Part shown: positions 58,491 through 64,000 of the stretch, in pieces | Numbering within the stretch: position 1 is the first letter of the stretch | How the letters are laid out: each line of letters begins with the position of its first letter | Source: Geobacillus thermodenitrificans subsp. thermodenitrificans DSM 465 | GTDB lineage: Bacteria; Bacillota; Bacilli; Bacillales; Anoxybacillaceae | Reading direction: 5' to 3' | Assembly (NCBI RefSeq): GCF_000496575.1 | Contig: NZ_AYKT01000007.1 | Span: 124,001-188,000, forward strand | Length of the DNA: 64,000 nucleotides | Program-made: the position numbers and the translations under genes | Notes under the pieces: model-generated | What the model was told of the DNA's origin: nothing | Databases searched by the model: none | Seen by the model: only the letters and a program-made list of their open reading frames with translations

Positions 58491-59828
58491 ATGAAAATCT
58501 CAATAATAGGAACTGGTTATGTTGGTTTAGTGACTGGAGTTGCCCTTTCGGAAATTGGTCATAATGTGACCTGCATTGATATAGACAAGCAAAAAGTTGC
58601 AGAGATGAAGCAGGGGAGATCTCCCATTTACGAACCAGGTCTAGGCGAACTAATGAAAAAAAATATAGAATGGGGTAGATTGCATTTTACAACAGATTAT
58701 AAGGAAGGAATTGCTGGGGCTGAAGTAATTTACATTGCTGTTGGAACCCCACAGAAAGAAGATGGATCAGCAGACTTAACTTATATTAAGCAGACTGCGA
58801 AGACTGTCGGCGAGTATATTGAGGAAGATGGAGTAATAATAGTTACAAAAAGCACTGTTCCTGTTGGAACAAATGAAAAGGTAAAACAATGGATTAAAGG
58901 CAGTATGAAAAAAGAAATACAGTTCGATATTGTTTCAAACCCCGAATTTTTGAGAGAGGGAACTGCGCTTTATGATACATTTCACGGGGATCGTATTGTG
59001 ATTGGTGCTGAAAATGAGAGGGCTGCTTCAATTATTGAGGAGATTTATAAGCCTCTTGGAATTCCTATCTTTAAGACTGATATAAGAAGTGCTGAAATGA
59101 TTAAATATGCCTCTAATGCTTTTCTAGCTACCAAAATAAGCTTTATTAACGAAATTGCTAATATTTGTGAAAAAGTCGGTGCCAATATTGATGATGTGGC
59201 TTATGGAATGGGGTTAGACAGTCGTATTGGTTCACAGTTTTTAAAGGCGGGGATAGGTTATGGTGGTTCTTGTTTTCCTAAGGACACACGTGCTCTTGTC
59301 CAAATTGCGGGGAATGTCCAACATAAATTCGAGTTATTAGAGGCAGTTATTAATGTGAACAATAAACAACAAGTGAAATTAGTTGAAAGGGCAGTTGAAG
59401 AGTTAGGCAATTTGAGAGGGAAAAAGGTCGCATTATTAGGATTAGCCTTTAAACCAAATACAGATGATATGCGGGAAGCAGCTTCTATTGCGATTTCAAA
59501 ACAACTTCTTGAGCATGGGGCGAGCATTAAGGCTTATGATCCAGTGGCAATTGAAAATGCTAAAAAGGTATTACCAAAAGAAATTAACTTTGTAGACACA
59601 ATCGAAGAAGCTTTGTTAGACGCTGACGTAGCATTTATTTTAACCGAATGGGAGCAAATAAAATCTATTAATCCCAATAAATTTATTGAATTAATGAATG
59701 AGCCAGTCATATTTGATGGAAGAAATTGTTTTGATTTAGACTATATGAAACAGTATGCGGTGTGTTATTACTCTATTGGAAGACCAAATATTTTACGAAG
59801 TAAAGATAAAGGTATTTTAACTCAATAA
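58491..59828 (+). CDS. ugd: UDP-glucose 6-dehydrogenase
   Basis: Oxidises UDP-glucose to UDP-glucuronate, so the polysaccharide probably contains glucuronic acid or a derivative. The 445-residue protein has the NAD motif GTGYVGLVTGVALSEIGH, VGTPQKEDGSADLTYI, and the catalytic Cys in IGYGGSCFPKDTRAL. Ugd is a known substrate of BY-kinases, which links it to the kinase at 50026-50724. ATG 58491 is favoured over 58488 by the spacing from AAAGGAG. Gene is AT-rich and may be specific to this cassette. Confidence 0.95.
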   Translation: MKISIIGTGYVGLVTGVALSEIGHNVTCIDIDKQKVAEMKQGRSPIYEPGLGELMKKNIEWGRLHFTTDYKEGIAGAEVIYIAVGTPQKEDGSADLTYIKQTAKTVGEYIEEDGVIIVTKSTVPVGTNEKVKQWIKGSMKKEIQFDIVSNPEFLREGTALYDTFHGDRIVIGAENERAASIIEEIYKPLGIPIFKTDIRSAEMIKYASNAFLATKISFINEIANICEKVGANIDDVAYGMGLDSRIGSQFLKAGIGYGGSCFPKDTRALVQIAGNVQHKFELLEAVINVNNKQQVKLVERAVEELGNLRGKKVALLGLAFKPNTDDMREAASIAISKQLLEHGASIKAYDPVAIENAKKVLPKEINFVDTIEEALLDADVAFILTEWEQIKSINPNKFIELMNEPVIFDGRNCFDLDYMKQYAVCYYSIGRPNILRSKDKGILTQ

Positions 59829-61025
59829 ATATTAAAAGAAGCTTGCTCTACTATGTGCAAGGCATTTTGGGATAATTTAAATAGTTAAAACGATATTTTG
59901 ATGTTTAAAAAATTTAGACAAATAAAAGTTAGAAAGAACTGTTCGATCAAGGTATAATTCTTACTAAAGCATATTCCTTAGACGAGACTAAGGTGAATTA
60001 ATAGTAGTTTGGTTTAAAATCATTACAAACTCATAGATATAGGAATAAACAACGTGTTACCCGTAGTGCTAGTTGAGTCTTAACGCTTAACTAGCTCAAG
60101 AACAACAAGCAAGTAAGCTAATAAAATGCTATTCCAGTGCCGTTTCAAATCCAGAAATTGAGTTTGCTCTAATCTGAGTGATTCGATACGAATCATCTAA
60201 AATCGAAAACACGGTTTCAATGACTTTGTTTTTTCGCTTCATCCATTGTTTCCATACGTCAGAGTGGCAATTCGCTGATTTTTTCGAACCAGTGTCCAAA
60301 AAGTGACAAAAACCAACTTAGTGTTCTTCGTACAGCTTCTTTTGCAGTTTTGGGGTGATATATCCTTTGTCATTGAGGTTATACGGATGTGGAATTTGCA
60401 TTATAAAGGCTCTAACAGCCACTAGGTTGTGACCAGAAATTTTGATGACGACATATCCCATAGGAAGCCTTTATTCGGTGACCTCAGGTGAAGTTTCAAC
60501 CCATAAGAAAAGTGATCCCTGTGGAAGCATAATAGTTAATATCGGTGATTCCATGAAACTGTTTGACGCGATACATTTGAGATGAATGACATAACTCGAT
60601 CGGTAAGCTGTTTACAATGATGAACCGTAATGATGCAGCCTTGGATTCTTTGAAGCAATGGAAGAGGCATTTTGCGTTAGGTGACGCCGTTTGTGACAGT
60701 AAAAACATGAGACAGTGTGTAGGGAACTCTAACATTCTGTTTCTTTCTCCGATTAAGCCTCGGAACGGCGAGATGCACAAGAATGCTTATGGATGGGGGC
60801 CCATCTTTTTGAGAATAGAATTAGAGAAATGACTCTTTTGGATTTTGCTGAGAGATGGAGCAAGTATTTAACTATTTGAAAAATCATAGACTTGAATAGC
60901 TGCGGTGGTATGAATTCAATGAATCGTTTTGTATAATTATGCTATATTATGAGCTTTTAATCTGATTTTGCAACCCCCTCATCATATATGTATGTGTTGT
61001 AATTTAGGAAAAGAAGGCGATAAAC
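59829..61025. other. Non-coding, AT-rich stretch around the IS remnant
   Basis: Apart from the decayed transposase there is no credible gene here. Both flanks (59829-60058 and 60791-61025) are full of stops. The plus-strand open frame at 60617-60832 is the shadow of the transposase. Confidence 0.7.
60059..60790 (-). pseudogene. Decayed IS982-like transposase
   Basis: No single frame is open, but minus-strand frames in order give recognisable IS982-type blocks: PRLNRRKKQN, then SLPIELCHSSQMYRVKQFHG and DINYYASTGITFL, then LNDKGYITPKLQKKLYEE, and finally NKVIETVFSILDDSYRITQI and RANSISGFETAL. At least three frameshifts or stops separate them. The gene would end at about 60080, and ACCCGTAGTGC (60059-60069) is a plausible terminal inverted repeat beginning with the ACCC typical of the family. 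The matching left repeat was not found. Confidence 0.6.
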
Positions 61026-62312
61026 TTGCTAATCATTGGGGAAACATATAAAACAGCTAGATATAAAAAACTAACTTGGTTCCGTTTATCTTTATCTTTT
61101 TTCTTGATTTATGCTTCTGTGTATGGTGGGACTGTGTCCTTATTTACTGAAAATATGATAATGCGTTCCACAAAAGAATTTTTTTTAGTTTTATTAATTG
61201 TATATGCATTTTGGGATTTTTTATTAACTAAAGATAAACAACAAAGCATTGTAAAAACTTTATTATTTTTTATCTTGTTATTTATTACTATTATAGGATC
61301 ATTAGGTGTTCTGGAAAGTGGAGATTGGGTTTCTTATGCTTATGGAATTAAAATTACTATATTACCTATGAGCGCTATTTTCATAGGATTTCTTCTGAAA
61401 AAGTATGATGTTAAAATTGATAAAACATTACTTTTTATCTATGTTCTTATTATTTTGGGGTGGGTAGTGCAGTATAACTTAGGCTTAGATCGTTTACTAG
61501 CGATGGGATTTGAATATGGTGTAAACGTTAAACATTTTAATTCAAATATTTTAAGATTACCATCCTTAGTAGGAGCGCCAGATGCTTATGCATTTTTGCT
61601 TTGTATTTTGGGGATATCCTTAGAAACTAGTGATTCATTTAGTAACCGAAAAATGACGAAGTGGTTAATCAAAGGAACAACCTTGTTGTTTTTATTACTT
61701 GCAACTATTAGATCAGCGATTTTATTATGGACTATCTGTCAAGCATTCCTGTTCTTTAGATCGGTAAGAATATTACCAGCAAAAAAACAACTCTTACTTT
61801 TGTCATTTGGTTCCTTTGTTGTAGCTATTGTTCCTATTGCTTTGTTGTTTTTCTTAAGTAAATCTACATTAGCATCTAGTTCTTCTTTTAAAGAACGTTT
61901 ATCACACTGGAGTGATTATCTCCAATCTGTATTTACCAGTGAGGGGCTTATAGGTTATGGTTTAGGAACGGTTGGAGCAGCTAGTCGAAGAATTTCTGAA
62001 TTAGGTTATCAATCTTATGATTACGCAGTAGATAATCAGTACATTGCCTTTTACGAACAAATCGGGATGATTGGCTGTCTATTACTGATATTATTAGCTA
62101 TGATTATTGTTAAGAATATATTAATAAATAACCAAGTGTATTTAAAGTTTTCGTTAGTTATCCTTCCTTTATTTGTTGGAACGCTCATTTCTTGTTATTT
62201 TACTAATGTATTGGAAATATATCCGTTTAATGTTATTTTTTGGGTTATGATAGGTTATGGTATGGGAAATTACCCTATAATCCATGATGATGTAAAAGGA
62301 GAATATAAATAA
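61026..62312 (+). CDS. Wzy-like polysaccharide polymerase (O-antigen ligase family)
   Basis: A 428-residue membrane protein with about 11-12 helices and one large outer loop (about residues 280-340, SSSFKERLSHWSDYLQSVFT and GYGLGTVGAA), the usual shape of Wzy/WaaL proteins. Together with the flippase it completes a Wzx/Wzy pathway. Sequence identity in this family is low, so the call rests on topology and context. Start TTG 61026 with AAGAAGG upstream. Confidence 0.8.
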   Translation: MLIIGETYKTARYKKLTWFRLSLSFFLIYASVYGGTVSLFTENMIMRSTKEFFLVLLIVYAFWDFLLTKDKQQSIVKTLLFFILLFITIIGSLGVLESGDWVSYAYGIKITILPMSAIFIGFLLKKYDVKIDKTLLFIYVLIILGWVVQYNLGLDRLLAMGFEYGVNVKHFNSNILRLPSLVGAPDAYAFLLCILGISLETSDSFSNRKMTKWLIKGTTLLFLLLATIRSAILLWTICQAFLFFRSVRILPAKKQLLLLSFGSFVVAIVPIALLFFLSKSTLASSSSFKERLSHWSDYLQSVFTSEGLIGYGLGTVGAASRRISELGYQSYDYAVDNQYIAFYEQIGMIGCLLLILLAMIIVKNILINNQVYLKFSLVILPLFVGTLISCYFTNVLEIYPFNVIFWVMIGYGMGNYPIIHDDVKGEYK

Positions 62313-62635
62313 AAGGGACTTGAGCTTGAACGTGTTGCAAAGTAGACTATGCATAAGTAAACATAAAAGTTTATTTACTAAGCCGAATTATCAAGGGATG
62401 GACGTGATCATGATTTTCAATTTAATTTTTGAGTATACCTTTGTTTTTGATTTCTTTTAGAGACTTTATCTAGATATATTTATTTCCTGTATTTTTCAAA
62501 AAACACTTATACGATGGCCCTAACACCGATTCTCACAAAATTCCTGGTTTTATTGAATAAACCATACTTTTTATTTTGAGTATATTTATGTTTGAAACAC
62601 ATGTTTTGCAATGTTTAATGATAAATTAAAATTTC
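62313..62635. other. Gap without a recognisable gene
   Basis: 323 bp, AT-rich, with stops in all frames. A short stretch at 62514-62579 reads MALTPILTKFLVLLNKPYFLF and stops; I cannot assign it. It could be debris of a lost cassette gene. Confidence 0.5.
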
Positions 62636-62647
62636 TTGAGGGTAAGA

Positions 62648-63739
62648 ATGATGAAAATGATAGTTATTAATGGTCGATTTCTAACTCAACGTATTACCGG
62701 TGTTCAAAGATTTGCATTAGAATTTGTTAAATCATTAGATAAATTAGTTGAGGTAGATGATATTGGTTTAAAGCTTCAGTTTGTCATTATGGCGCCAAGA
62801 GATATAATAACCGATATAAAATTAAATAATATCGAAGTTATCCCTGTTGGTAAGTTGAAGGGACATTTATGGGAGCAACTTGAGCTCCCTTTTTATTCTA
62901 GAGGGGGATTATTAGTTAATCTGTGCAATACAGGACCTTTGTTAAAAGGTAAACAAATTGTCACGATTCACGATGCAGCTGTTTACTCAAAACCTGAGGG
63001 ATTCACTAAAATGTTTGTTTATTGGTATAAATTCCTTTTTCGAGCTTTATCCATTATTGCTCATAAGATCGTAACTGTGTCTGAATTCTCGAAAAGGGAG
63101 TTGGCTCACTATTGTTGTATTAAGCGAAATAAGATTAGAGTTGTTTCCGAAGGATGGCAACATATTCAGCAAATAGATGCAGATTTAGATGTTTTTCAAA
63201 AACACAATATAAGTCCTAAACAATACATTTTAGCAGTGAGTAGTTTGAATCCGAATAAAAATTTTCAAGGCATAGTAAAGGCAATTGAGTGCTTAGGAGA
63301 TGTTGAGACAAATATTATTATTGCAGGAGGAACAAATCCTAAAGTCTTTAGTTCTTCTAACGGTTCATTACCTAATAACGTGAAGTATATCGGCTATGTG
63401 ACTGATGAGGAGTTAAAAGCTCTTTATGAGGGGGCAATGGGGTTTATCTATCCTTCATTTTATGAAGGTTTCGGCCTCCCTCCTCTAGAGGCCATGGCTT
63501 GCGGCTGTCCAGTCATTGTTTCAAACGCAGCATCTTTGCCAGAAGTTTGTGGGGATGCTGCATTATACGTTGATCCATATAGCCCAGAGGATATTGCTGA
63601 AAAAATCAAGCTGCTATTGTCTGATGATAAATTAAGAGAGGAATTACGTAGAAAAGGATTGGAAAGAGCGAAGATGTTTTCATGGAAAAAATGTGCGAAG
63701 GAAATGCTCAAAGTGACTGAGGAGGTGCTAGCAAAGTGA
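62648..63739 (+). CDS. GT4-family glycosyltransferase
   Basis: Retaining glycosyltransferase of about 363 residues. It has NGRFLTQRITGVQRFALEFV with the donor/acceptor glycine loop, ILAVSSLNPNKNFQGIVKAI and the motif YEGFGLPPLEAMACGCPVIV with the EX7E pair. It resembles rhamnosyl- and mannosyltransferases of this type, but the sugar is unknown. ATG 62648 or 62651 follows GAGGG. Its stop overlaps the next gene by 4 nt, so they are coupled. Confidence 0.9.
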   Translation: MMKMIVINGRFLTQRITGVQRFALEFVKSLDKLVEVDDIGLKLQFVIMAPRDIITDIKLNNIEVIPVGKLKGHLWEQLELPFYSRGGLLVNLCNTGPLLKGKQIVTIHDAAVYSKPEGFTKMFVYWYKFLFRALSIIAHKIVTVSEFSKRELAHYCCIKRNKIRVVSEGWQHIQQIDADLDVFQKHNISPKQYILAVSSLNPNKNFQGIVKAIECLGDVETNIIIAGGTNPKVFSSSNGSLPNNVKYIGYVTDEELKALYEGAMGFIYPSFYEGFGLPPLEAMACGCPVIVSNAASLPEVCGDAALYVDPYSPEDIAEKIKLLLSDDKLREELRRKGLERAKMFSWKKCAKEMLKVTEEVLAK

Positions 63740-64000
63740 AAGTCGCCATTATCCACGACTGGCTAGTCACCTATGCAGGCGCTGAAAAGGTATTGGAACA
63801 GTTGCTGAAGATTTACCCGGATGCCGATTTGTTTAGTCTCGTAGACTTTATGGATGAAGGGCAAAGAGGGTTTATTTTAAATAAACAGGTGACTACCTCT
63901 TTTATTCAAAAGTTGCCGTTTGCCCGGAAAAAATATCGGAGCTATCTTCCTTTTATGCCGCTGGCTATTGAGCAATTGGATGTATCACAGTACAATATCG
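63736..64000 (+). CDS. Glycosyltransferase, truncated by the window edge
   Basis: Only the first 88 residues are present: MKVAIIHDWLVTYAGAEKVL, then a stretch with YPDADLFSLVDFMDEGQRG and LPFARKKYRSYLPFMPLAIE. This is the N-terminal half of a GT4-type enzyme close to WcaI/EpsF-like mannosyltransferases. Start GTG 63736 overlaps the upstream stop, with GAGGAGGTG in front. Its base composition looks higher in G+C than the preceding genes, so the AT-rich block may end here. Confidence 0.85.
   Translation, partial: MKVAIIHDWLVTYAGAEKVLEQLLKIYPDADLFSLVDFMDEGQRGFILNKQVTTSFIQKLPFARKKYRSYLPFMPLAIEQLDVSQYNI

Noticed and set aside
60617-60832. 71-residue plus-strand frame in the IS remnant
   Set aside because: Antisense to the decayed transposase; no domain or ribosome binding site.

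Overview
The window is a chromosomal segment of a moderately thermophilic, spore-forming, motile Bacillaceae, most likely Geobacillus or a close relative. The evidence is the near-identity of the F1Fo ATP synthase and serine hydroxymethyltransferase to the thermophilic Bacillus proteins as I remember them, the sporulation genes (spoIIR, spoIID, spoIIQ, spoIIID), the strong GGAGG-type ribosome binding sites, and a gene order that tracks the B. subtilis ywk-ywl-atp-ywm-ywr-mbl-ywp-ywq region. Species cannot be fixed from the sequence alone.

Layout. 0.1-4.2 kb: prfA-prmC (translation termination), spoIIR and tsaC (tRNA t6A), with a dense cluster of DnaA boxes across the start of tsaC. 4.4-10.3 kb: mntP, ywlE, a chemoreceptor, rpiB, ywlG, glyA and upp. 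10.5-17.9 kb: the complete ATP synthase operon atpZ-I-B-E-F-H-A-G-D-C. 18.0-29.0 kb: an 11-subunit complex I operon, nuoA-B-C-D-H-I-J-K-L-M-N, without the NuoEFG NADH-input module and with a NuoC carrying a long tandem-repeat extension. 29-34 kb: ywzB, ywmB, murA, spoIID and spoIIQ. 34.1-34.3 kb: possible IS200/IS605 end remnant. 34.4-43.3 kb: Lrp-type regulator, dipeptide/oligopeptide ABC importer, cytoplasmic gamma-glutamyltransferase and two ChrA half-transporters. 43.6-48.6 kb: BsuPI-domain protein (minus strand), spoIIID, mbl, flhO, flhP, an EpuA-like protein and fabZ. 48.8 kb: an Asp/Asn-rich lipoprotein.

49.3-64 kb is an exopolysaccharide locus: chain-length regulator plus tyrosine kinase, SGNH protein, LCP ligase (minus strand), tyrosine phosphatase, a structured leader RNA that I propose is an EAR-type antitermination element, galU, the initiating sugar-phosphate transferase, then an AT-rich cassette (flippase Wzx, GT4, UDP-glucose dehydrogenase, decayed IS982-like transposase, Wzy-like polymerase, GT4) and a truncated glycosyltransferase at the right edge. 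The drop in G+C from about 55.6 to 63.7 kb, with an IS remnant inside, points to a horizontally acquired, serotype-like insert in a conserved frame.

How the genes fit together: the Nuo-like complex and ATP synthase form the respiratory energy block; glyA, upp and rpiB supply C1 units, UMP and pentose phosphates; spoIIR (forespore), spoIIQ/spoIID (engulfment) and spoIIID (mother cell) cover several steps of one sporulation programme, with recognisable sigmaF and sigmaE promoters; GalU and Ugd supply UDP-glucose and UDP-glucuronate for the polysaccharide that the initiating transferase, GTs, Wzx, Wzy and CpsCD/CpsB-like proteins build, control and export.
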